From positions 1-64,000 of the forward strand of contig JAHDFY010000006.1 of NCBI GenBank assembly GCA_020627925.1: 64,000 nucleotides of DNA, given 5' to 3'. Below the pieces are notes generated by a model. The model did not search any database and was not told where the DNA came from. It worked only from the letters and a program-made list of their open reading frames with translations. This stretch comes from a bacterium. GTDB lineage: Bacteria; Patescibacteriota; Gracilibacteria; Absconditabacterales; Absconditicoccaceae. The position numbers and the translations under genes are program-made. Positions within the stretch are counted from its first letter, which is position 1. Every line of letters starts with the position of its first letter. This document shows, piece after piece, positions 1 to 7,904 of the stretch.

Positions 1-20
1 CGTGAACGCCACACTAACAA

Positions 21-55
21 AAAAACCTGAACGTGAATGTTGTTCAGGTTTTTTT
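21..55 (+). terminator. Rho-independent terminator
   Basis: A 9-bp perfect stem (AACCTGAAC at 24-32 with GTTCAGGTT at 42-50) is followed by a T-run. It probably ends a gene lying mostly to the left of the window: a frame with TAA at 15-17 could be that gene's last codons, but 17 bases are too few to name it. Confidence 0.8.
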
Positions 56-97
56 ATAAACGCTACTTATGAGCACATAAATTCTTTCTTTTGTCTA

Positions 98-126
98 TTG
101 TAATGTCCTGTGCAAACCACTATATT
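98..126 (+). promoter_or_regulatory. Predicted sigma70-type promoter for the ABC-F gene
   Basis: TTGTAA (98-103), a 17-base spacer, and TATATT (121-126) sit 46 bases before the ABC-F start codon and just after a terminator. Only the spacing and hexamers support this. Confidence 0.45.
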
Positions 127-171
127 CTGATCATCAGCAAAAAAATTTACTATTCGATACAAAACGATCAC

Positions 172-2058
172 ATGTTGTGTCTGCACGTCAAAAACATTCA
201 TAAATCATTTTCTGATAAACCATTACTTGATGGTGTCGATTTTACCATTTTGAAGTGACAAAAAGTAGCGCTTGTCGCAAAAAACGGAGCGGGGAAGTCA
301 ACCTTGATCAAAATTCTTGAGTGATATATTGAGCCAAGCAAAGGAAGCGTACATTTTCACAAAAACATGACGGTGGGCTTCCTTTCTCAGTCGTTTGACG
401 CACCAGGGGATATGACAGTATCTGATGCCATTTATCTATACAATAATCCCTTGGGGCAGCTTCTCAAAAAGTACGAATTATTGTTGGCTGATGAGCAAAC
501 AGAGCAAGAGTTATTGCATGAAACGCTTCATCAAATAGAAAAACAACATGGGCGAGAATTTGATGTAAAAGCAAAAACAATCATGTCACAACTCCAATTG
601 ACGTCTTTTTCTGATTCTCTTATGGGGTCGCTTTCGTGAGGTGAAGCAAAGCGTGTCGCCTTGGCAAGAGCCTTGATTGATGAACCTGATTTTTTGGTGT
701 TGGATGAACCGACCAATCACCTTGATGTGGAAATGATTGAACGATTAGAAAAATATCTCAAAAAAACATCTATGACACTGTTGATGGTCACCCATGACCG
801 CTATTTTCTTGAACGTGTGTGTACGGATATCTATGAATTGGATAGAGGAATTATTCACACCTACAAGGGGAATTACGAGTATTTTTTGACCAAAAAAGCA
901 GAGCGTGAAGAACGCGAACAATTGCAAGTACACAAGCTTAAGCAGTTTTACAAAAGAGAGCTGGAATGGATTCGCAAAGCGCCAAGAGCGAGAGAAACCA
1001 AAAATGTAGATAGGCAGAAGGATTTTTATTCACTGGAATCACGTTACAAAACGAGCAAAAAAAGGCTCAGCGAGCAAGCAGTCAAACTTGAATTAAGCGT
1101 TCACAAAAAAAGACTCGGAGATAAAGTAATCAAAATTCACAACCTCAAAAAATCCTTTGGCGACAAAAAAATAGTCGATGGTTTTACTCACGATTTTAAG
1201 CAATGAGAGCGTGTTGGGATTATTGGAAAAAATGGAGTAGGGAAGACAACGTTTATGAATATGCTTGCACAACTGGAGGACTATGATAGCGGTTCTATGG
1301 TGTTGGGTAAAACGCTCAGTATCGGTTACTATAGGCAAAAACATATCACTATTGATTCCAACAAGAGTGTGATAGAATATATCAAAGGAATTGCAGACCG
1401 CATTGTCGTTGGGAAGTGAAAGATTCTAAGTGCGACAAAACTCCTTGAACGTTTTCTCTTCAGTCCCAGAAAGCAACAAGAACGTGTAGCCACCCTAAGT
1501 GGAGGAGAAAAAAAACGTTTACAGCTGTTGACTGTTCTTATACAAAGCCCCAATTTTCTTATTTTAGATGAGCCAACCAACGATCTCGATCTTGTGACAT
1601 TAGGTGTGTTAGAAGATTTTTTGCTTTCGTATGAGGGGGTGCTGGTAATTATTTCCCATGATAGATTTTTTATGGACAAACTTGTTGATCACTTGTTTGT
1701 TTTTGAGGGAGAAGGTAAAGTAAGCGATTTTTGGTGAACGTATACAGAGTATAAGCAACAACAAAAAACCAAACAAAAGCTTACAAAAGAAAAACAAACC
1801 AAACAAGAAGAAACTATTCCAAAAACAACCTATTCTTCCGCTCCCAAAAAACTTTCGTATAAAGAAAAAACAGAATTTGAGGCATTAAGCGAGCAAATAC
1901 ATCAGTTAGAAGAGAGGAAGCATGAAATTAATCTTGTATTCCAGCAAGGAGATCTCGAACATGCACAAATCAAAGAGTTGGGGAAAGAATTGAATGTGCT
2001 TCTCTCAGAGCTAACCCAAAAAGAAGAAAGACGACTCGAGTTAGCAGAAAGGGCATAA
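172..2058 (+). CDS. ABC-F family ATPase, Uup-like
   Basis: A 628-aa soluble protein with two ABC ATPase domains and no membrane segments. Domain 1 has a Walker A (NGAGKST) near residue 40, a signature LSGGE near 154-158 whose first Gly is the TGA at 637-639, and Walker B LVLDEPTNHLD near 172. Domain 2 has NGVGKTT near 352, LSGGEKKR near 442 and LILDEPTNDLD near 463. The charged C-terminal tail (about 560-625) looks like the coiled-coil CTD of Uup-type proteins. ABC-F proteins act on the ribosome or, for Uup, on branched DNA intermediates. The ATG at 172 opens directly into domain 1. Under the standard code it would break into several pieces. The family is clear; the Uup subtype is inferred from the tail. 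Confidence 0.93.
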
Positions 2059-2097
2059 AAGATGGTTGTGATTTAACTGGTAACAAAAAGAATATCT

Positions 2098-2487
2098 ATG
2101 GTAGAAAAACAAACAAACCGCTGGCATATAAAAGAAGTTCACGAATCGGTTCTTCAAGCAGTTAATCAAATTATCAATGAATACCCTCATACACTAGAAA
2201 AGCGTGAATATGGTTGGAAGTGGAAATTTACCAATGGTATGTGGTGTGATCTGCTTTGTCATGATGCTACATGACCCGCTCACTTTAGGTTGAGTCGTGG
2301 TGCGTGGTTTGTACAACAAAATCCAGCATTGGCATTTCTTTTTGATAAAACCCAAAAGGTAATTGCAACACAATATCTTGCTTCTCTAGATGATATTGAG
2401 CAAAAACAAATCAAACCATTGGTAGCGTTGATGGCTAATGCACCCAAAAATATAGGATATATGGGAGAAAAAACATGTAAGTACTAG
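2098..2487 (+). CDS. Hypothetical protein, 129 aa
   Basis: I do not recognise the family. It is a soluble protein rich in Trp and charged residues, with no signal peptide or membrane segment. One in-frame TGA (Gly) lies in the middle, so the standard code would show only the second half. It starts at an ATG 39 bases after the ABC-F stop and may be cotranscribed with it. The C-terminus ends in a short Cys/Lys-rich stretch. Confidence 0.7.
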
Positions 2488-2513
2488 TTTTATATCACTA
2501 ACAATAGCCTGAG

Positions 2514-2753
2514 ATGAGCTTTTGTTGTATTTGTGGAGAACAAGGAAAGGTAAGACACGGTCTAAATATTTGTGATAAGCATTATAATCAAATTTCATTT
2601 TTTACCCAAGAAACAGTCCAAAAAAAAGTTGATACATATGGCGTTGCTTACGAAGATATGGTCAATCAGAGATTGGAAGAATTAGAAAAAAAGTACATAA
2701 TGAGCAAACTAAAACTACTTGATATCAAAGAAAAATTGCACAAATTTATATAA
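2514..2753 (+). CDS. Small zinc-ribbon-like protein, 79 aa
   Basis: The N-terminus carries C-C-x-x-C (residues 4-8) followed by a second Cys/His pair (C20, H23), the spacing of a small treble-clef or zinc-ribbon knuckle. The rest is a charged helix (about 35-79). No TGA codon occurs. It follows the preceding gene by 26 bases in the same direction. Metal binding is inferred from Cys spacing only; the partner or function is unknown. Confidence 0.55.
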   Translation: MSFCCICGEQGKVRHGLNICDKHYNQISFFTQETVQKKVDTYGVAYEDMVNQRLEELEKKYIMSKLKLLDIKEKLHKFI

Positions 2754-2815
2754 GATTTTGCAATTTTGTTGAAAAAAGATTACAATGGGGCTGTTTATCT
2801 TTTATCAATTCCACC

Positions 2816-3049
2816 ATGGTGAAAAAAGCAAAGAAAAAAATTGAAAGTTGGTTGAAAAAAAATGCTGACTGTTGCGAAGAAACTAATGGAAGCTGTAATG
2901 GAGCAGGATACTTTCTTGCATTCCTAGGGGCAGCAATCTATTATGTTGGAGCTGCCACATCATTTGGGGCTGGAGTAGTTGGTTTTCTCAAAGCGGTAGT
3001 ATGGCCATTATTCCTCGTGCTCGAAGTATTGCAATACATTCACGGATAA
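2816..3049 (+). CDS. Small conserved-type membrane protein, 77 aa
   Basis: A basic amphipathic start (KKAKKKIESWLKK) precedes two Cys-containing turns and two hydrophobic segments (about 31-48 and 52-74). The arrangement of a Cys-rich ETNGSCNGAGYF motif before an AIYY helix resembles small integral membrane proteins I have seen annotated as conserved hypotheticals in many bacteria. No enzyme motif is visible. It ends 26 bases before a terminator hairpin. Confidence 0.65.
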   Translation: MVKKAKKKIESWLKKNADCCEETNGSCNGAGYFLAFLGAAIYYVGAATSFGAGVVGFLKAVVWPLFLVLEVLQYIHG

Positions 3050-3074
3050 TTTTTCCCAATTACTTATTTCAAAA

Positions 3075-3097
3075 AGGAGCACAAAGTGCTCTTTTTT
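3075..3097 (+). terminator. Rho-independent terminator
   Basis: GAGCAC / GTGCTC stem with an AAA loop and six T residues directly follow the 77-aa membrane protein gene. Confidence 0.75.
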
Positions 3098-3151
3098 GTA
3101 TGTTGCAGAATAGTATACTACTGTTATTCTTTTACCTTAAAAAACTACACA

Positions 3152-3466
3152 ATGAAAAAGTATTCTTGATGGTGGCTAGTGCCTGCGGCGCTCCCATTAC
3201 TTATTTATCCAGGAGTATTTATCGCTTCTATTATGTGACTAGCAGCTCATAGTGGAGGTACCCCTTGGTATGGTCTCTTGATTGTTAATGCTTTTTTTGT
3301 CACCACATTGGTATATCCTCTGACTTATATATGTTCATTGATTATATACTTTGTTTCTTCTACCATCAAAAATAAAAACTTTGCACTAATGCTTCCTTAC
3401 GGAAACTTACTACTTGTCTTACTACTTTTGTCACTCCGAGCTATGTGATCATTCATTGTTTGATAA
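3152..3466 (+). CDS. Hypothetical integral membrane protein, 104 aa
   Basis: Translated with TGA as Gly, the frame gives three hydrophobic segments (about 8-30, 40-65 and 82-102) and ends in Gly-TAA (TGA at 3461 followed by TAA at 3464). Four in-frame TGA codons hide this gene from standard-code callers. It sits alone between two terminators. Family not recognised. Confidence 0.65.
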
Positions 3467-3510
3467 TTTAGTATGCTATGACCTAAGACAGTAAATTATA
3501 TCAAACAAAA

Positions 3511-3540
3511 CTAAAAAATGAGCATTTGCCCATTTTTTAG
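3511..3540. terminator. Bidirectional terminator between convergent genes
   Basis: CTAAAAAATG...CATTTTTTAG forms an inverted repeat with A/T flanks on both sides. It lies between the 104-aa membrane protein (+) and thrS (-), so it can serve both. Confidence 0.7.
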
Positions 3541-3554
3541 TTGCAGTGTAGTAG

Positions 3555-5471
3555 TTAGTTTGTTTTTTCCAGCGCTCTTTCTTTATATTCTTTGCTCACT
3601 TGGGTAACGAGTTCACTTGTTGGTAATTCGTATTGCTTCTTACTTCTGTATTCTCTTACAGAAACAGTATTTTCTGTTTGTTCTTTTTCTCCGATGACCA
3701 GAATGTATGGTATTTTCATCATTTCAGCATTACGAATCTTCTTATTCAAGCTGTCCGTTGAATTGTCCAGTTTTACTCTCAATCCGGCCTCTTGTAATTG
3801 TTTTTGTACTTGTGCGCCATGGTCGTTGAAAGCATCAGCAACTGTCAAAATAGTTACTTGTGTTGGAGCAAGCCACACAGGGAAAGCACCCATAAAATGC
3901 TCAGTCAGCACCCCAATACAACGTTCTAGTGAACCACAAATTGCTCTATGAATAACAACAGGGCGCTCTTTTTCACCTTCTTCATTAACAAAGCTTAGAT
4001 CAAAACGTTCTGGTAGGTTGAAGTCGAGTTGTATCGTAGCGAGTTGTCGTTCACGTTTGATAGCGTCTTTAAACATAAAATCAAGTTTTGGACCGTAGAA
4101 TGCAGCTTCTCCTTCAATTTTTTTGTAAACGATGTTTTGTTCTTGTGCAAGTTCTTCGAGCGCGTTCTCCGCATTGTCCCATAGCTCGCTATCACCCATG
4201 TATTTGCTTGTATCGCTGTAATCTCTTACCGATAAACTTACCCAATACTCATCCATCATTCCCATTGTTTGATAGAATTGTTTGATAATCTCAACAATAG
4301 TTCCTACTTCTTCCTTGATTTGACTAACACGACAGAATAAATGCCCATCATCTTGAGTGATACATCTTACTCTGGTTAACCCTGATAATTGTCACGACTT
4401 TTCATCTCTATAGACTGTTCCTGGTTCAAAATATTTGACCGGCATGTCACGGTAAGAAAAATTATTGTCTGCAAATAATTGCATATGATGAGGACAGTTC
4501 ATCGGTTTAACAAAAAAATCTTCTCCTGAGCTTCCGCCTTTTACCTTAAACATATCATCTAAGTAGTGTCCTGCATGTCCCGAACATTCATACAAACTTT
4601 CCTTTGCCAAGTGAGGAGTTCGTACTTTTTGATATCCTTTATCTTTGTGCATTGATCGCAAAAACTTTTCGAGTTCTTGACGAAGAATAGTTCCATTAGG
4701 ATGAAATAATGGTAACCCAGCTCCAACAAGAGGAGAAATAGTAAAAAGTTTGAGCTTTTGTCCCAAAACTCTATGATCACGCTTTTTTGCTTCTTCCAAA
4801 AAGTTGATATGATCTGTTAATCCTTGCTTATTTTCAAAAGCATATCCATAAATCCTTGTCATCATAGGATTATTGGCATCACCCCTCCAGTAGGCACCAG
4901 CAATCTTTGACGCTTTGAACGCATTAGGTACAAGTTCCCCTGTATCATCAACGTGTGGTCCTTCACACAAATCAGCAAATGTGATAAACTTTCCTTCCAA
5001 TGTAGGAATCTTTGTCCTAAAATAGTCCGTGATGATTTCATACTTTTTTTTGAATGTTGGCGCAGCATCTTTAAGTGCAAATTCCGCTGCTTTTTCAGAA
5101 ATGACATTGAGATAATACGTTACCTTCGTATCACCTTCTTCTTTGAATTTATTTAGCAAATCCAATTTAAATTCCTGACCGAACATTTTGAGTATGGTCT
5201 CCGATTCTTCAAAGTTTGACTCGTAATGTACGAATTCTTGCTTCTCTTTTATTATTTGCTGCATCAGTTTATTGATCGGCTTTAGTTGTGCTTCGTGAAA
5301 CTCAATTCCTTCCGAAAAAATAAAATCATAATAAAAACCATTGTCGATCGCAGGACCGATTCCAAGTTTTACATCAGGATCGAGTAATCTTTGTACCGCC
5401 TGTGCCATGATATGGGCAAGCGAATGTCTATGTGTTGCTATTGGATACTCTTTTTTTTCTTTGTCAGCCAT
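3555..5471 (-). CDS. thrS: Threonyl-tRNA synthetase lacking the TGS domain
   Basis: A 638-aa class II aminoacyl-tRNA synthetase charging tRNA-Thr. The chain opens almost at once with the N2 editing-domain motif HSLAH (16-20). The second editing site CEGPHV and GAYWRGD follow, then the catalytic core with KPMNCPHH (zinc Cys), motif 2 YRDEKSG (Gly from TGA at 4392-4394) and the anticodon-binding domain at the end. The usual N-terminal TGS domain is absent, but total length is near the family norm because the editing domain carries extra residues. The ATG at 5471 begins MADKEKKEYP; an upstream in-frame ATG at 5510 lies in the terminator hairpin and is unlikely. Regulation: see the leader peptide and attenuator upstream. 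Confidence 0.95.
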
Positions 5472-5496
5472 ACTGATATAATAATCATAATAAAAG

Positions 5497-5530
5497 AAAA
5501 CTCCTTGCATGGAGATGCAGGGAGTTTTGT
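5497..5530 (-). terminator. thrS attenuator terminator (arms 3:4)
   Basis: On the minus strand a 14-position stem (5528-5515 with 5510-5497, one mismatch, 4-base loop) is followed by TTTTCTTTTATT, ending 25 bases before the thrS start codon. Its 5' arm (segment 5530-5519) can instead pair with 5559-5548 (AGGGA and TTTTGT against ACAAAA and TCCCT, one mismatch), which would abolish the terminator. This is inferred from base pairing. Confidence 0.7.
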
Positions 5531-5557
5531 TTGAGCTTATTTATTACACAAAAATCC

Positions 5558-5608
5558 CTACGCAGGCGTAGTTGATGTTTTTGTCGTAACGGTATTTAGT
5601 GCTCTCAT
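5558..5608 (-). CDS. Threonine-rich leader peptide of thrS, 16 aa
   Basis: The frame ATG...TAG reads MRALNTVTTKTSTTPA: six Thr codons (ACC, ACG, ACA, ACA, ACT, ACG) in the last eleven residues. The last codons and stop form one hairpin, CTACGC-CT-GCGTAG (5571-5558), whose 3' arm overlaps the antiterminator strand (5559-5548). Stalling on Thr codons when charged tRNA-Thr is scarce would cover the first arm, free the antiterminator, and let thrS be read. This is the logic of the classical thr leader. The frame extends further upstream to an ATG at 5776, but the short version fits the predicted promoter. Confidence 0.65.
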   Translation of the reverse strand: MRALNTVTTKTSTTPA

Positions 5609-5638
5609 GTTACACATAATATGTGATAAACCATTTGT

Positions 5639-5666
5639 AGTATAGAAAGCACATGTATTTTTGCAA
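5639..5666 (-). promoter_or_regulatory. Predicted promoter of the thrS leader transcript
   Basis: On the minus strand TTGCAA (5666-5661), a 16-base spacer and TATACT (5644-5639) lie about 30 bases before the leader-peptide ATG at 5608. The rest of 5667-5836 shows no convincing gene. Confidence 0.5.
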
Positions 5667-5836
5667 GAGAATTTTTGTGAGAGTCTTCTTGTTAAGAAAC
5701 TCTTTCTTATAAAGCATTGTAGGTCGCCTGTATAATGACTTGTTTTTGTACTCAAAAAGAATACACTATAACTCATAATGATAACAAGTCGCTGGTGAAA
5801 AATTATAAAATATTTATTTCTCAATAAAAAAACAGG

Positions 5837-6130
5837 ATGGATAATCTATTAAATGTATTGGCATTTTTATATGCAGCAACAGGGGTTATTGCTCTTTTTT
5901 GATCATTTCCTACTATTAGAGATTTGTTAGCCTACAAAGCAAGCGCAAACGTTTCGTCGTATGTCATACGAACATTTTGTCATGGAGTAAGTTTTCTTTA
6001 CGCAGTATTGATGATTTCTGATCGATTGCTTACTCTAGTAGTATGACTTAATTTTGCAGCAGTTGTCTGTGTTTTGGTATTATCACTAAGACTAAGATAT
6101 TTCAGAAAAAATTTGGTGGAAGTAGAGTAG
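5837..6130 (+). CDS. PQ-loop/SemiSWEET-like membrane protein, 97 aa
   Basis: Three hydrophobic segments (about 3-24, 45-63, 68-88) with a central FPTIRDLLAYK motif at the end of helix 1. This has the layout of a half-sized SWEET/PQ-loop unit, in which a Pro-Gln or Pro-Thr kink follows helix 1. Such proteins dimerise to move sugars or other small solutes. Two in-frame TGA codons. It converges with the rhodanese gene, with only 8 bases between stop codons. The family assignment is inferred from topology and one motif. Confidence 0.55.
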
Positions 6131-6138
6131 TTGTGATC

Positions 6139-6690
6139 TTATTCTTTTGAGTAACAACTATTATTACAAGAAGCTACTTTATTCCATGGAGCGAAGGCAA
6201 GGAGCTTGGACATAGCACAAATACCCGTTGCTCATGCAAAAAGCAATCCAGCTCAAACAAAACCACTCATAAGTAACCAGTAAGGATTAGCCCAAAAACC
6301 AAGAATAACTCATAAAAGAATCATTGTTCATGCGATCAAAAACGTTTGCCTCATAATAGGTAGCGTTTTTTTCTTTTGATCAATGGGAAGACTACTCCTT
6401 TCCCAAGCAATCATCCCTCCAATAAGATTCATCACATGGGTATGGCCTGCTTCATGAGCTTTTTGATAAAATTTAGTGCTATCAATTCCTGTGTTGCAAT
6501 ATGCAATCACATGCTTTGCTTGCTGTAGACGAGGTAGATGACGATGGCTATCACTGAGAGGAATATTGATCGCGTTATGCAGTCACGAAATAGCAAATTC
6601 TTCTTTTGTTCTTACATCAACAATAAGCACGTCGCTGTTCTTTATAGTAGTAATTTTTTTGTAAATATTTTGAGGATCTAAGTGAGCCAT
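6139..6690 (-). CDS. Rhodanese domain fused to DUF2892 membrane hairpin (YgaP-like)
   Basis: 183 aa. Residues 1-110 form a rhodanese domain: VLIVDVRTKEEF near 21-32, the active-site loop C65-NTGIDS, and GGMIAW near 90. Residues 115-175 form two membrane segments with the LMSGFVGAGLLFAGATG and LAFAPWN signatures of DUF2892. This is the same architecture as E. coli YgaP, a membrane sulfurtransferase. Four in-frame TGA codons, all in or near conserved Gly positions. It is followed upstream by the DUF134 regulator in the same direction (43-base gap), so the two likely form a sulfur-handling operon. Confidence 0.9.
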
Positions 6691-6733
6691 GATATGATTG
6701 AAATAATAAAAAATAGTAATTGTTTAAAAAATA

Positions 6734-7042
6734 TTATAACTGCTGGTCACATTGAGCGATCAATATTTTACCGTTGATCAAGCAGTCTGTCTGCTTTTTT
6801 CTTCCACTTTGATAAATTCTCGCAAAAACGGTCTTGGATATGTCCATTTTGTCAGCAGCAGCTTGCATGGATAATTGTTCAAGGTCCTTGTAGGCAAGTG
6901 CTTGTAGCTCATCAGGGGCGATAAAAACCTTTTCAAGTTTTTTAAGCTCTTGATGTGATAGTTTTAGGGGTCCCATACAAGAACATATCATCGAATCAAT
7001 ATCCAGACAGATAGTTCTTTTTATTTTTTTTCTTCCTCTCAT
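6734..7042 (-). CDS. DUF134 (UPF0251) family DNA-binding protein
   Basis: 102 aa. It has the family start (RGRKKIKRTICLD), the acidic middle (LEKVFIAPDELQALAYKDLEQLS) and a helix-turn-helix near 55-80 (QAAADKMDISKTVFARIYQSGRKK), matching the sigma-like HTH of UPF0251 proteins. It is first in an operon with the rhodanese gene. A repeated GGAATAT-CC motif surrounds its promoter region (7066-7082 and 7117-7133), so autoregulation is likely. No TGA codon. Confidence 0.88.
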   Translation of the reverse strand: MRGRKKIKRTICLDIDSMICSCMGPLKLSHQELKKLEKVFIAPDELQALAYKDLEQLSMQAAADKMDISKTVFARIYQSGRKKQTDCLINGKILIAQCDQQL

Positions 7043-7065
7043 CGGTAATTGTTACATAAAAAAAC

Positions 7066-7133
7066 GGAATATATCCCAAAAATAAACATTGAATATTATA
7101 TTGCAAGATTTTTTTAGGAATATGTTCCAAAAA
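7066..7133. promoter_or_regulatory. Candidate paired operator upstream of DUF134
   Basis: Two near-identical 17-base copies, 7066-7082 and 7117-7133 (consensus GGAATATRTYCCAAAAA), start 51 bases apart between the divergent DUF134 and VOC genes. The core GGAA..TTCC is palindromic. On the minus strand a TATAAT (near 7092-7101) lies between the copies, so a bound dimer could block the DUF134 promoter. The binding protein is inferred. Confidence 0.45.
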
Positions 7134-7212
7134 ATAAAAAAAGAGCATTATCTTGCTCTCTTCGTTTTATTCGTTACTATTTTTGTAGATTTTTTTATTG
7201 TTTTATGTGCAA

Positions 7213-7617
7213 ATGATGAAACCTCAAATTAATATGATAGGTATTGTAACCTCTAATTTTAATGATATGTTACTGTTTTATCGTGACAAGTTATGATTTG
7301 AAGTGACCTATGAAATGAAAGGAAACTATGTAGAATTCAAAAATGAATGAGTAAGGTTTGCTATTACGACTCATCAAGTAATGAAAGATGCAACGTGATT
7401 AGAAGAATATCTAACCAAAAAACATGGTCACTGTCTAGAGTTAGCATTTTCTGTTACTACGCCTGAAGAAGTCGACAAAAGCATAGAGGATCTTTTGCAC
7501 AAATGAGTAACCATTATAAAACAAGCATCGGATATGCCTCGAGGGCAAAGAACTGCTTTTTTTGCTGATCCAGATGGTAATGTCCATGAAATATTTTGTG
7601 ATTTACCACAGCAATAA
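7213..7617 (+). CDS. VOC (glyoxalase/dioxygenase-like) superfamily protein
   Basis: 134 aa in two beta-alpha-beta-beta-beta modules. Module 1 starts with INMIGIVTSNFNDMLLFYRDKLGFEV and module 2 ends with RTAFFADPDGNVHEIF, the classic VOC C-terminal signature. Candidate metal ligands are H75, E78 and the Glu of VHEIF. Substrate cannot be told; family members include glyoxalases, ring-cleaving dioxygenases and antibiotic-binding proteins. Four in-frame TGA codons, one at the Gly of KLGF. Two adjacent ATGs (7213 and 7216) could both start it. Confidence 0.85.
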
Positions 7618-7693
7618 TGCTTTCTAGGTAGCATTGAAAAGAAAAAAACGAAAGACATAGTCCTTCGCTTTCCCTCTTGATTATAGTATATTC

Positions 7694-7705
7694 TCCTTAT
7701 AAGGA
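7694..7705. promoter_or_regulatory. 12-bp perfect palindrome, possible operator
   Basis: TCCTTATAAGGA is a perfect palindrome in the 287-base gap between the VOC gene and the ABC exporter. It lies close to an AT-rich TATAGTATA stretch. Role unknown. Confidence 0.25.
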
Positions 7706-7816
7706 TAAATAATAAAAAACAAAGAAAAAAACAGAAAAATCATTCATATTTTTGTTGGCATATCTTTTTTCTTTTTCATTGAATAAAAATGATTTGTGAG
7801 TAATTTCTTCTAGCCG

Positions 7817-7860
7817 CCCAACCTCCTGCGAACTACAATGGAGGTTGGGGGATCATTTTT
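7817..7860 (+). terminator. Strong hairpin terminator or leader attenuator before ABC exporter
   Basis: A 10-bp GC-containing stem (CCCAACCTCC at 7817-7826 with GGAGGTTGGG at 7840-7849) and a T-run lie 200 bases after the VOC stop and 45 bases before the exporter start. It could end the VOC transcript, end a small RNA, or control exporter expression. Confidence 0.6.
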
Positions 7861-7904
7861 TTGTTTCGTATAATTTTTTTGATTTTTAGCTTTTTGTTGT
7901 ACTG

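Noticed and set aside
5609-5824. Longer version of the thrS leader frame (start near 5776 or 5824)
   Set aside because: Upstream part is not protein-like, and a promoter fits better just before the 16-aa version. Kept only the short leader.
5472-5836. T-box riboswitch for thrS
   Set aside because: I looked on the minus strand for the conserved T-box core (UGGNACCGCG) and did not find it. The Thr-rich leader explains the hairpins better.
7626-7665. Hairpin with a minus-strand T-run after the VOC gene
   Set aside because: No minus-strand gene lies upstream of it to terminate; the stem is imperfect, so it was not listed.
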